Source: Saccharopolyspora gregorii (GTDB taxonomy: Bacteria; Actinomycetota; Actinomycetes; Mycobacteriales; Pseudonocardiaceae). From it: DNA of 64,000 nt. Shown piece by piece: positions 33,141 through 40,694 of this stretch. Numbering within the stretch: position 1 is the stretch's first letter; each line of letters begins with the position of its first letter. The position numbers and the translations under genes were made by a program. The DNA lies in contig NZ_CP059556.1 in the NCBI RefSeq assembly GCF_024734405.1, positions 62,001 to 126,000 on the forward strand, in the 5' to 3' direction. Below the pieces are notes generated by a model that saw nothing but the letters and a program-made list of their open reading frames with translations, was not told the DNA's origin and ran no database searches.

Positions 33141-34091
33141 TCAGCGATGGCTCCGACCGCCCCGGTCGCGGATCAGTTCGGTGACCAGGTCTTCGGTGGG
33201 GATGCTGGGGTTCAGCGCTTCTTCGACGAGGTCCATCACCTGGCGAGTGCTGGTGGCGACGTGCACCCCTGGACGGAGGGAGATCTCCTGCGCCCACGCG
33301 TTGGCTTGGACGACTCCGTCGATGAGGATCACCGATCGGCCGTGCTCCACGGCTTGGCGGGCCTGGATGCGGGCTCCGCTGTGCTCGCCGGCCTCGACGA
33401 TGATCGTCGCTCGGCCGTACCCGGACATGACGGCGTTGCGCATGGGGAAGTTCTGACGCTGGGGTGGCGCGTCCGGCCAGAACTGCGAGAGGACCAGGCC
33501 GTCGCGTGCGATGCGTTCCTGGAGCGCGCGGTTCTCGGCCGGGTACGACACCGTGATCCCGGTTCCGATGCAGGCGACCGTGCGCCCGCCCGCGTCGAGC
33601 GCGGCTTCGTGCGCGGCCGTGTCGATTCCGGCGGCTAGTCCGGAGACCACGGTGATGTCCCGCCGCGCGAGATCACCGGCTAGCGTGCTCGCCACCCGCA
33701 GCCCTCGGTCGGAAGCCTTGCGGGAGCCGACCACGGACACCGCTGGATCGACCACCCGCAGCGATCCCCGGCTGAACAGGACCGGCGGCATTTCGTGGAC
33801 TTCTCTGAGCTGCACCGGGTATTCCGGGTCCAGGAAGGTGGAGAACCGGAAGTCGCTGGTGCGCCACGATTCCACGTCCGCGATCGCAGCCGTGATCGCC
33901 ACCGGCTCGGTGCCGAAGAGGTCCTCCGGAACCAGGCGGCTCCACACCGCGCGGGCGCTCTCCGAAGCGCTGACCTCGGCGGCGATCTCGGCCCAGCTCA
34001 TCCGGCCGGGGCGCTCGCGGAGCAGTGCGACGAGCGCAGCTCGTTCGGCGTCGTCCCACGTCAGGGTCGGATCGTCGACCATCGCGCTCAC
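33141..34091 (-). CDS. DprA/Smf-like (SLOG-fold) DNA-processing protein
   Basis: A 316-residue DprA-family protein. An N-terminal helical part (about 1-80, SWAEIAAEVSASESARAVWS) precedes the Rossmann-like SLOG/DprA domain (about 85-300). That domain carries SVVGSRKASDRGLRVAS (residues 119-135), TVVSGLAAGIDTAAHEAAL, CIGTGITVSYPAENRALQ, FPMRNAVMSGYGRATIIVEA and HSGARIQARQAVEHGRSV. Canonical DprA loads RecA on incoming ssDNA. Here the partner is a PRTase-like gene rather than the usual topA or xerC region, and the two genes form a compact, lower-GC unit. This may be a second DprA-like protein with another role, such as nucleotide sensing or defence. GTG 34091 has AGGGGGTGA upstream. Confidence 0.87.
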   Translation of the reverse strand: MSAMVDDPTLTWDDAERAALVALLRERPGRMSWAEIAAEVSASESARAVWSRLVPEDLFGTEPVAITAAIADVESWRTSDFRFSTFLDPEYPVQLREVHEMPPVLFSRGSLRVVDPAVSVVGSRKASDRGLRVASTLAGDLARRDITVVSGLAAGIDTAAHEAALDAGGRTVACIGTGITVSYPAENRALQERIARDGLVLSQFWPDAPPQRQNFPMRNAVMSGYGRATIIVEAGEHSGARIQARQAVEHGRSVILIDGVVQANAWAQEISLRPGVHVATSTRQVMDLVEEALNPSIPTEDLVTELIRDRGGRSHR

Positions 34092-34205
34092 CTCGTCACC
34101 CCCTGGTCGGGTCTGAGTCCATCCTGGCACGGACTCGATCCACCTACGGTCGCACGAAGCCCCGACACTCCCGGTCGGGGCGGCGGCTGGGCGAACGCGT
34201 GCCGC

Positions 34206-35414
34206 TCACAGCTCGCCGCGGGTGATGGGGCAGGACATGCAGCGGGGGCCGCCGCGGCCGGAGCCGAGTTCGGAGCCGCTGATCGGGATGACCTCGACGC
34301 CGGCGTCCTCCAGCCGCGAGTTGGTCTCCGCGTTGCGCTCGTAGGCGATGACGACGCCGGGGGCGAGGGCGAGGGTGTTGTTGCCGTCCTCCCACTGCTC
34401 GCGCTCCGCCGTCACCGGGTCCAGGCCGGTGTCGATGACGCGCAGCCGGTCGATGCCCATCGCGTGCGCCGCCGACTCCAGGAACGGTTCCGGGCCGGAC
34501 ACGGACACGCCATCCTCGTGCGGGCGCAGCGAGTACGCGGTCAGCGAGTCCTGGATCGCCGGGTACATCACCACCGCGTCGGCGGCGACCATCGTGCACA
34601 CCGTGTCCAGGTGCATCGACGCGCGCTGCTGGGTGATCGGCACGGCGAGCACGGTGTGCGCCAGGTCGTCGGCGAACATCGAGCGGGCGAACGACTCCGC
34701 GCCTGCCGGAGTGGTGCGCTCGCCGACGCCGATCGCGACCACGCCCGGCGCCAGCAGCAGCACGTCCCCGCCCTCCACCGGTGCGGAGTGCGCGCCGTAC
34801 GCGCGGCCGGAGCGGGAGAACCGCGGGTGGTAGGCGTAGATCAGGTCGGTGATCGCCGATTCGCGGCGCCGCGCGGGCATCGCCAGCGCCGCCACCGCGA
34901 CCCGATCTCCCACCCACACCGAGGAATCCCGGGTGAACAGCAGGTTCGGCAGCGGGGCCAGCGCGAAGTCGTGCGGCAGGTGCATCCGGCGCACCAGCGA
35001 ATCGCCTTCCGCGGCGGGGAGTTCCTCGAAGGTCATGCCGGCGATCAGCGCGCCCGCCAGCGCCTTCTCGTCCACTGTGGACAGGTGGGAGCGGAGCACG
35101 TCGGCGACGTCGGTGCCGAGCTCCCGCTCGTCCACCGCGCTGTGCACGGCGGCCGCCCGCGCCCGCGGGTCGGCCAGCGTCTCCACCAGCAGCTCGTGCA
35201 GCAGCACCACCTCGATGCCGCGGGAGCGCAGCACCTCGGCGAACGCGTCGTGCTCGGCCTGCGCGCGGTCCACCCACGGGATCGCGTCGAACAGCAGCTG
35301 GTCGCTGTTGCGCGGGGTGAGCCGCTTGAGCTCGTCGCCCGGGCGGTGCAGCAGGACGGTGTGCAGCGGGCCGACCTCGCTGCGCACGTGCGGTTCGCTC
35401 GCGCGTGGGTTCAC
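34206..35414 (-). CDS. arcA: Arginine deiminase
   Basis: A 402-residue arginine deiminase that hydrolyses L-arginine to citrulline and ammonia. Family motifs are visible along its length: [34 protein letters not shown] (catalytic Asp), [10 protein letters not shown] (catalytic His region) and the nucleophile Cys in [12 protein letters not shown] near the C-terminus. Length is normal. GTG 35414 and GTG 35435 are both possible; I chose 35414 because the conserved region begins soon after. No ornithine carbamoyltransferase or carbamate kinase gene is nearby, so the classical ADI operon is absent here. Confidence 0.94.
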   Translation of the reverse strand: MNPRASEPHVRSEVGPLHTVLLHRPGDELKRLTPRNSDQLLFDAIPWVDRAQAEHDAFAEVLRSRGIEVVLLHELLVETLADPRARAAAVHSAVDERELGTDVADVLRSHLSTVDEKALAGALIAGMTFEELPAAEGDSLVRRMHLPHDFALAPLPNLLFTRDSSVWVGDRVAVAALAMPARRRESAITDLIYAYHPRFSRSGRAYGAHSAPVEGGDVLLLAPGVVAIGVGERTTPAGAESFARSMFADDLAHTVLAVPITQQRASMHLDTVCTMVAADAVVMYPAIQDSLTAYSLRPHEDGVSVSGPEPFLESAAHAMGIDRLRVIDTGLDPVTAEREQWEDGNNTLALAPGVVIAYERNAETNSRLEDAGVEVIPISGSELGSGRGGPRCMSCPITRGEL

Positions 35415-35609
35415 GTCGCCGAGCCTAGCCGTCACGATCGAAAACAGGGCTTCCCGCGCGCGAAAAACATCGAACGTTGCGCCGAACGACCACCGGAAGG
35501 ACGATCCGTTGTCCGCCGTCGACGACTCGGATCGACCCGCCGACCGCCGGGCGGACGGCCCGTTCGCCCGACCGGGCCGGACGGGTGGGCCGTTCGCCGG
35601 GCGGGGGCG

Positions 35610-36419
35610 TCAGGGGAGCCAGCCGACCTTCCCGCGCAGCGCCGCGTAACCGACGAACGCCACCACGTCGATCAGCGCGTGCCCGGCCACCAGCGGCCAC
35701 AACCGGTTCGCGCGCTGCCACACCCGGCCGAACACCAGGCCCATCACCACGTTCCCGATGAACCCGCCGAAGCCCTGGTACAGGTGGTAGCTGCCGCGCA
35801 GCACCGCCGACGCCCACAGCGAGCGGTTCTCCGACCAGCCCAGCTGCCGCAACCGGGTCAGCAGGTACGCCACCACCAGCGCCTCTTCGGCGAACGAGTT
35901 CCCGAACGCCGACAGCACCAGCACCGGCGCCCGCCACCACGCTTCGTCCAAAGTGGACGGTTGCACGGTGAGGCTCAGCCCGAGCGCGTGCGCCGTCAGG
36001 TACAACCCCAGCCCCGGCACGCCGATCAGCGCCGCCAGCCCCGCGCCGCCCAGCGCGTCTCGCCACGGCCGCGTGCGGTCCAGGCCGATCCGCGCCAGCG
36101 CGACCCCGCCGCGCCACAGCAGGAAGATCCCCAGTGCGCCCCAGGCGAACAACCGCAGCACGTTCGCCAGCTGCTGCGCCAGGTTCAGCAGCCCGGCCTC
36201 CGCCTGCGGCGCGTTGATCGCCACCGCCTGGTCCGCCAGCGACTGCGGCTGGGACAGCGCGTCCAGCAGCGACAGCAGGCTCTGCAGGCCGGACATGCCC
36301 AGCGTCACCGCGAACACCACGACCAGCTCCACGCCGATCGCGCGGCGCTGCGCCGGATCGGCGAGCCGGGCCGGTTCCTCGGGGCGGGCCGGGACCAGCC
36401 ACTCGCGCAAGGTGCTCAC
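35610..36419 (-). CDS. CPBP-family intramembrane metalloprotease
   Basis: A 269-residue membrane protein of the CAAX protease/bacteriocin-processing (CPBP, Abi) family, with about six to eight transmembrane segments. Motif 1 is FAEEALVVAYLLTRL (the paired Glu and Arg), motif 2 is RGSYHLYQG (His) and motif 3 is GHALIDVVAF (His and Asp). All catalytic residues are present, so it should be active. The substrate is unknown. GTG 36419 starts at STLREWLVPA. It is 52 bases downstream of the DUF2470 gene in the same direction, and might be co-transcribed with it under iron control. Confidence 0.88.
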   Translation of the reverse strand: MSTLREWLVPARPEEPARLADPAQRRAIGVELVVVFAVTLGMSGLQSLLSLLDALSQPQSLADQAVAINAPQAEAGLLNLAQQLANVLRLFAWGALGIFLLWRGGVALARIGLDRTRPWRDALGGAGLAALIGVPGLGLYLTAHALGLSLTVQPSTLDEAWWRAPVLVLSAFGNSFAEEALVVAYLLTRLRQLGWSENRSLWASAVLRGSYHLYQGFGGFIGNVVMGLVFGRVWQRANRLWPLVAGHALIDVVAFVGYAALRGKVGWLP

Positions 36420-36471
36420 CCGCCGAACCGTACCCGCGCGGCGCGGCGGAACCCGCGCCGCCGCAACGGGA

Positions 36472-37251
36472 TCAGGCCGAGCGCTGGCCCGCCAGGAACG
36501 GGCAGCCGACCAGGCGGCGCAGCTCCAGGCCCAGCGACTCCGCGGTCTCCACCGGCTCGGAGAACGCCAGCCGCACGTCGTGATCGCCGTCGGCCGACTC
36601 CACCCGCAGCCGCAGCCCGAACCGGTCCAGGCCCAGCGGGCGGATGTGCCCGCCGCGCAGGTCGTCCGGCAGGTGCCGCGCGAGCATGCCCACCACGTCC
36701 CGGTGGGCGCTCTCCAGGTGCCGCAGCCAGCCGTCCTCCAGCATGCAGAACGGATCCGGGCGGGCGGCGGTGAACTCGGCGGCGGGCACCGAGCAGGTGC
36801 CCTCCGCGTCCGCCAGCACCAGCGACGCCGGTTCCAGCTTGAGCACCGAGGCGCCGTGGCCCGCGTCCAGCAACCGGCTGTCCGGGCGCTGCTCGGCGAC
36901 CGCCAGCACGTCCTCCCGGGCGTCGGTCCCGGTCAGGACGCGGATCTGGCCGGTCAGCCACAGCAGTCCGCGCACCGATTCGCGCAGCTGCACCGGGGTC
37001 GGGTCGGCCACCTCCAGCACCGCCGCGATCTCGGTCCGCGGCGCCTGCCACGCCGTCGCGACCAGCGGGTGGTCGTCGCCGAGCAGCACTGTGGCGGTGC
37101 CATCCGGATGCACGTGGTGCAGCAGCGGTGCGATCCGGGCCGAACTCTCCCCGGAAGGCATCAACGCGGCCCTGCCACCTCGTCTAGCGATCGTTCGGGC
37201 CCGCTCCGCCGGGTTCGGCTTGGCCGGGCGACGTGTCGTCCTCTCGCGCAC
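36472..37251 (-). CDS. DUF2470/haem-utilisation (HugZ-like) domain protein
   Basis: A 259-residue protein. Residues about 25-165 form a split-barrel FMN-binding-like domain (ALMPSGESSARIAPLLHHVH and WLTGQIRVLTG). Residues about 175-250 are a DUF2470 domain (HLESAHRDVVGMLARHLPDD, then DRFGLRLRVESADGDHDVRL). This pairing resembles HugZ-type haem-degrading or haem-iron utilisation proteins. GTG 37251 has GGAGGTGAG upstream. A 17-of-19 match to the IdeR box sits 15-33 bases before the start, where bound IdeR would block transcription or initiation, so expression should rise when iron is scarce. This fits a role in taking iron from haem; the enzymatic activity is inferred. Confidence 0.85.
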   Translation of the reverse strand: MRERTTRRPAKPNPAERARTIARRGGRAALMPSGESSARIAPLLHHVHPDGTATVLLGDDHPLVATAWQAPRTEIAAVLEVADPTPVQLRESVRGLLWLTGQIRVLTGTDAREDVLAVAEQRPDSRLLDAGHGASVLKLEPASLVLADAEGTCSVPAAEFTAARPDPFCMLEDGWLRHLESAHRDVVGMLARHLPDDLRGGHIRPLGLDRFGLRLRVESADGDHDVRLAFSEPVETAESLGLELRRLVGCPFLAGQRSA

Positions 37252-37265
37252 CGCTCACCTCCAAC

Positions 37266-37284
37266 TTAGGTAAGCCTAACCCAG
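37266..37284 (-). promoter_or_regulatory. IdeR/DtxR iron box
   Basis: TTAGGTAAGCCTAACCCAG matches the iron box TTAGGTTAGGCTAACCTAA under its W/S degeneracy at 17 of 19 positions. It lies 15-33 bases upstream of the DUF2470 gene start, as expected for iron-dependent repression. The remainder of 37285-37635 is GC-rich and shows no gene. Confidence 0.85.
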
Positions 37285-37613
37285 CAGGTCCGCAGGGGAA
37301 AGCCGCTGTCCGTCTTACCAGCTGATCGGCCCACCGCGGGGCCGTGCGCGGGAAGTTCCCACCGCCGCGCGGGGGTTCTCCCGCGGTCCGGGACGGTGCT
37401 CGGCGCGGAACCGGAGGAGGGATCGGCGCGGTTCCGGACCGGCTGGTGGCGAGATCGATCCGCGCAGCGGAACGGCCGCGGTGCCACCCCGCGCAGCCGC
37501 CGCGAGATCACCCGAGTGGATCAACGGGGCCCGGCGGAGCCCGCCACCAGCAGTGATGATCCGCCGAACGGCAGCAGGGGAAGACCGCCGCACGCCCGTT
37601 CCTCGGCCACCTT

Positions 37614-37641
37614 TGTTCACCGAACGGCGCGGCATTAGCGT
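37614..37641 (+). promoter_or_regulatory. Leaderless promoter of the fumarylacetoacetase operon
   Basis: TTGTTC and TAGCGT (37636-37641) are separated by 17 bases. The -10 ends 7 bases before GTG 37649, which fixes that start. Confidence 0.55.
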
Positions 37642-37648
37642 GTCTGCC

Positions 37649-38515
37649 GTGTCAAGCGCTGTTGAGCTTCGCGCGCCGGGTCCGCGCGGCATCCCGCCAC
37701 TGTTCGCCCGACTGGTCGACGACGCAGCGCTGTTCCCACCGGGCAGCGCGCAAGTCGACCACGCGGTCAACGCCCACCTCGCCGCCCGGACCGGTGAGTA
37801 CTCGGGCGTGATGGGCCCGATGCTGTGCCAGGCCTCCCGGCTGGCCGAGCTCATCACCGAGCTCGCCAAGGCCAAGCCGGCCGAACCGGTCCCGCTGTCG
37901 CTGGTCTGCGACACCGGGCTCGGCGGAGTGCCCAAGGCGCTGTCCATCATCGAAGGGCGCCAGGAACTCCTGGCGCTGCGCATGGTCGAGATGCCCGCGC
38001 CCTCCGACGTCGACGACGTCTGGCTGGAACGCGTCTCCGAGTTCGTGCCCGAGGACGTCATCCGCGTCGTCGAACCCCGGCGCAGCCCCGAAGGCTGGCT
38101 GGACGGCATCAAGCGCGTCGCCGAGCACGGCTGCTGGCCGAAGCTGCGCACCGGCGGGCCCACCTCCGAATCGGTGCCGCCCGTCGACGTCGTCGCCGAC
38201 TTCCTCGCCACCGTCAGCACGCTCAGCGTCCCGTTCAAGACCACCGCGGGCATGCAGACCGCCGTCCGCGGCGCCGACCCGGCGACCGGGTTCATGCAGC
38301 ACGGCTTCCTCAACCTGCTCGTCGCCACCGCCCGCTGCCTGTCCGGCAAGGACGTGCGCGACGCGCTGGAGAGCGCCGACGGCGACGCCCTCGCCGCCGA
38401 AGCGGGCTCGTTGTCCGACGCGGCCGCGACCGCCGTGCGCGACGTGTTCGCCTCCTACGGCTCCTGCTCGCTGACCGACCCGGTGACCGACCTGGAAGGG
38501 CTGGGGCTGTTGTGA
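37649..38515 (+). CDS. Conserved hypothetical protein of the fumarylacetoacetase operon
   Basis: A 288-residue soluble protein, probably an alpha/beta (TIM-barrel-like) fold by its alternating pattern. It contains IPPLFARLVDDAALFPPGSA near the N-terminus, VPLSLVCDTGLGGVPKALSI and PVDVVADFLATVSTLSVPFK. I do not recognise an enzyme family. Its stop overlaps the fumarylacetoacetase start by 4 bases (GTGA), so it probably acts in the same aromatic (tyrosine, homogentisate) breakdown pathway or in a side reaction. The start at GTG 37649 follows a leaderless-type -10; GTG 37640 is the alternative. Confidence 0.75.
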   Translation: MSSAVELRAPGPRGIPPLFARLVDDAALFPPGSAQVDHAVNAHLAARTGEYSGVMGPMLCQASRLAELITELAKAKPAEPVPLSLVCDTGLGGVPKALSIIEGRQELLALRMVEMPAPSDVDDVWLERVSEFVPEDVIRVVEPRRSPEGWLDGIKRVAEHGCWPKLRTGGPTSESVPPVDVVADFLATVSTLSVPFKTTAGMQTAVRGADPATGFMQHGFLNLLVATARCLSGKDVRDALESADGDALAAEAGSLSDAAATAVRDVFASYGSCSLTDPVTDLEGLGLL

Positions 38516-39717
38516 CCTGGATCGAGGACCCCGAGTTCGCCGCCGACAAGCCGTTCGGACCGCAGACGCTCCCGTACGGGGTGCTGGTCACCGCGAGCGG
38601 ACCGGTGGTGGCCGTGCGGGTCGGCAAGCACGCCTTGCCGCTGCGCGGTGTCGCGGACTCGCTGGGGCCTCGGTTGTCCGAGCTGGTCGGCGCCCGCTCG
38701 CTCGACCCGCTGCTGGCCGCCGGGCGGGCGCGCTGGCGGGAACTGCGGGAGCGGCTCACCGAACTGGTCACCGCCGACCGCGCGCCCGCCGGCGCCGAAC
38801 TGGTGCGCACCGACTGGCACACGATGGTGCTGCCGTTCACCGTCGCCGACTACGTGGACTTCTACTCCTCGCCGCACCACGCGCGGAACGTCAGCCGCAT
38901 CCTGCGCCGCGGCGCGAGCGAACTGCCGGAGAACTGGACGCACCTGCCCGTCGGCTACCACGGCCGCGCCGGGACCGTCCGCGTCTCCGGGACCGACGTG
39001 CCGCGGCCCAGCGGGCAGCGGCGTACCACCGGCGACCGCAACCCCGCGTTCGGCCCCACCCGCAGGCTCGACTTCGAAGCCGAGGTCGGCTTCGTGTGCG
39101 GCGGGGAGACCGCGTCGCGGGTGCCGACGGAGGACTTCGCCGAGCACTGCTTCGGCGTGGCGCTGGTCAACGACTGGTCCGCGCGGGACCTGCAGCTGTG
39201 GGAATCGCAGCCGCTGGGCCCGTTCCTGGCGAAGTCGTTCGCGACGTCCATCGCCGGGTGGATCACGCCGCTGGAGGCCTTCGAGCACGCGCGCATCGCG
39301 CTCCCGGAACGGGAGCACGCCCTGCACGACTACCTCGCCGAGACCGAGCCGTGGGGGCTGGACCTGTCGCTCGAGGTGCGGTGCAACGACATCGTGCTGT
39401 CCCGGCCGAGGTTCGCCGACATGGCCTGGTCCCCGGCGCAGCAGCTCGCGCACCTGACCGTGAACGGGGCGACCGTGCGGCCCGGCGACCTGTTCGCCTC
39501 CGGCACCGTGTCCGGGCCGGCCAAGGAGGAACGCGGCTGCCTGCTGGAGCTCACCTGGGGCGGCGCCGAACCGATCACGCTGGACGACGGGGAGCAGCGC
39601 ACCTTCCTCCAGGACGGTGATCGGGTCACACTCGGTGGGACCGCGCCCGGACCGGACGGTTCGGTGATCGGCCTCAGCGAGGTGACGGGCACGGTGCTGT
39701 CCGCGACCTGGAGGTGA
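38512..39717 (+). CDS. fahA: Fumarylacetoacetase
   Basis: A 401-residue fumarylacetoacetate hydrolase, the last step of tyrosine/homogentisate degradation, giving fumarate and acetoacetate. The small N-terminal domain begins FGPQTLPYGVLVT. The catalytic domain has TDYVDFYSS-type sequence (VADYVDFYSSPHHARNVSRI, with metal Asp and catalytic His), YHGRAGTVRVSGTDVPRPSG, DFEAEVGFVCGG, VNDWSARDLQLWE and PLGPFLAKSFATSIAGWITP. Length is typical for the full-length eukaryote-like FAH. It is coupled to the upstream hypothetical and followed 3 bases later by an IclR regulator. Homogentisate dioxygenase is not in the window. Confidence 0.95.
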   Translation: MTWIEDPEFAADKPFGPQTLPYGVLVTASGPVVAVRVGKHALPLRGVADSLGPRLSELVGARSLDPLLAAGRARWRELRERLTELVTADRAPAGAELVRTDWHTMVLPFTVADYVDFYSSPHHARNVSRILRRGASELPENWTHLPVGYHGRAGTVRVSGTDVPRPSGQRRTTGDRNPAFGPTRRLDFEAEVGFVCGGETASRVPTEDFAEHCFGVALVNDWSARDLQLWESQPLGPFLAKSFATSIAGWITPLEAFEHARIALPEREHALHDYLAETEPWGLDLSLEVRCNDIVLSRPRFADMAWSPAQQLAHLTVNGATVRPGDLFASGTVSGPAKEERGCLLELTWGGAEPITLDDGEQRTFLQDGDRVTLGGTAPGPDGSVIGLSEVTGTVLSATWR

Positions 39718-39720
39718 CCG

Positions 39721-40491
39721 GTGGCCCGAACCCCCGACCCGGCGCGACCTCCCGATCCGGCCCCGCCGCGGGCGGCGCACCGGCCCGGTCCCGCTGACCC
39801 GGGACGCCGCGGCCCGGCGGGCGGCCACGGGCACCCGGTGGGCGGCGCGGCCAAGGACGCCCCCGCCAAGGAGACCTCGCTGACCCTGGAGCGCGGGCTC
39901 AACCTGCTGCAGGCCGTCGCCGAAGCCGACGGCGCCGCTCCCACCATCAGCGACCTCGCCGCCACCGTCGGCGTCAGCCGCGCCGCCGTGTACCGGTTGC
40001 TCGGCCCGCTGCAGGACCGGGGACTGGTGCGCCGGGAGGGCACCCGGGTGCGGCTGGGGCTCGGCGTGCTGCGCGTCGCCGGACGCGTGCTGCCGCAGCT
40101 GCGGTTCGCGGCGACGCCCGCGCTGCACGAGCTCGCCGAGCAGGTCGGCGCCACCGCGCACCTCACCGTCGCCGACGGCGGTGAGGCGCAGGCCGTCGCG
40201 GTCGCCGAACCGTCCTGGACCAGCCACCACGTGGCCTACCGGATCGGCTCCCGGCACCCCGTGCAGCGCGGTGCCGCGGGCCGGGCCGTGGACCTGCCCG
40301 CGGACGGGCCGCCGTGGGTGAGCAGCAGCGGCGAGCTGCACTGCGGCGGCTACGGCGTCGCCGCACCGGTGCTGGGCGTGCCCTCGCTGCGCGCCAGCGT
40401 CGGCGTCCTCGCGCTGGAACCCCTCGCCGTCGAGGAGGTCGGGCCGCTGGTCGCCGGTTCGGCCCGAGCGGTGGCCGAAGCCCTCCGCTGA
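39721..40491 (+). CDS. IclR-family transcriptional regulator
   Basis: A 256-residue regulator. An unusual Pro/Arg/Gly-rich N-terminus of about 50 residues precedes the IclR winged helix (SLTLERGLNLLQAVAEADGA, then ISDLAATVGVSRAAVYRLLG). The effector domain follows (LRFAATPALHELAEQVGATA; YRIGSRHPVQRGAAGRAV). It is shorter than typical in the effector domain. GTG 39721 has GGAGGTGACC just upstream. It is encoded directly after fumarylacetoacetase in the same operon, so it likely controls aromatic amino-acid breakdown in response to a pathway intermediate. Confidence 0.88.
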   Translation: MARTPDPARPPDPAPPRAAHRPGPADPGRRGPAGGHGHPVGGAAKDAPAKETSLTLERGLNLLQAVAEADGAAPTISDLAATVGVSRAAVYRLLGPLQDRGLVRREGTRVRLGLGVLRVAGRVLPQLRFAATPALHELAEQVGATAHLTVADGGEAQAVAVAEPSWTSHHVAYRIGSRHPVQRGAAGRAVDLPADGPPWVSSSGELHCGGYGVAAPVLGVPSLRASVGVLALEPLAVEEVGPLVAGSARAVAEALR

Positions 40492-40596
40492 TCCCCGGGG
40501 ACCGCGCCGAGCGCCGCCGCGGCCCCGATCCGGGCGAGAGGGGTTCCGATCATGGGATCCGTCCGGTAGAAAAGATCACACCCCGCCGCGGCGACC

Positions 40597-40636
40597 CGGG
40601 ACGAAAGTCCTGGTCGGACCCGGGACCTCCGTCCTG
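40597..40636. promoter_or_regulatory. Two DosR/DevR-like boxes upstream of cydA
   Basis: CGGGACGAAAGTCCTG (40597-40612) and CGGGACCTCCGTCCTG (40621-40636) both fit GGGAC-N4-GTCC, the core of the DosR box TTSGGGACTWWAGTCCCSAA. They repeat at 24 bases and end 58 bases before the cydA start. A DevS/DevR-like pair is encoded at the end of the same block. Confidence 0.65.
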
Positions 40637-40682
40637 GCCCGAGGGGGACGGCGGCCCCTGAACCCGGGGTGCCCGGCCCCGG

Positions 40683-40688
40683 CAGACT
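40683..40688 (+). promoter_or_regulatory. Leaderless-type -10 variant (CAGACT) of cydA
   Basis: CAGACT ends 6 bases before GTG 40695; the same hexamer and spacing precede the Fpg/Nei gene (17829-17834). Confidence 0.35.
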
Positions 40689-40694
40689 GGCCGC

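Noticed and set aside
34206-35414. Complete arginine deiminase operon
   Set aside because: No arcB, arcC or arcD homologue is adjacent; only the deiminase is present.
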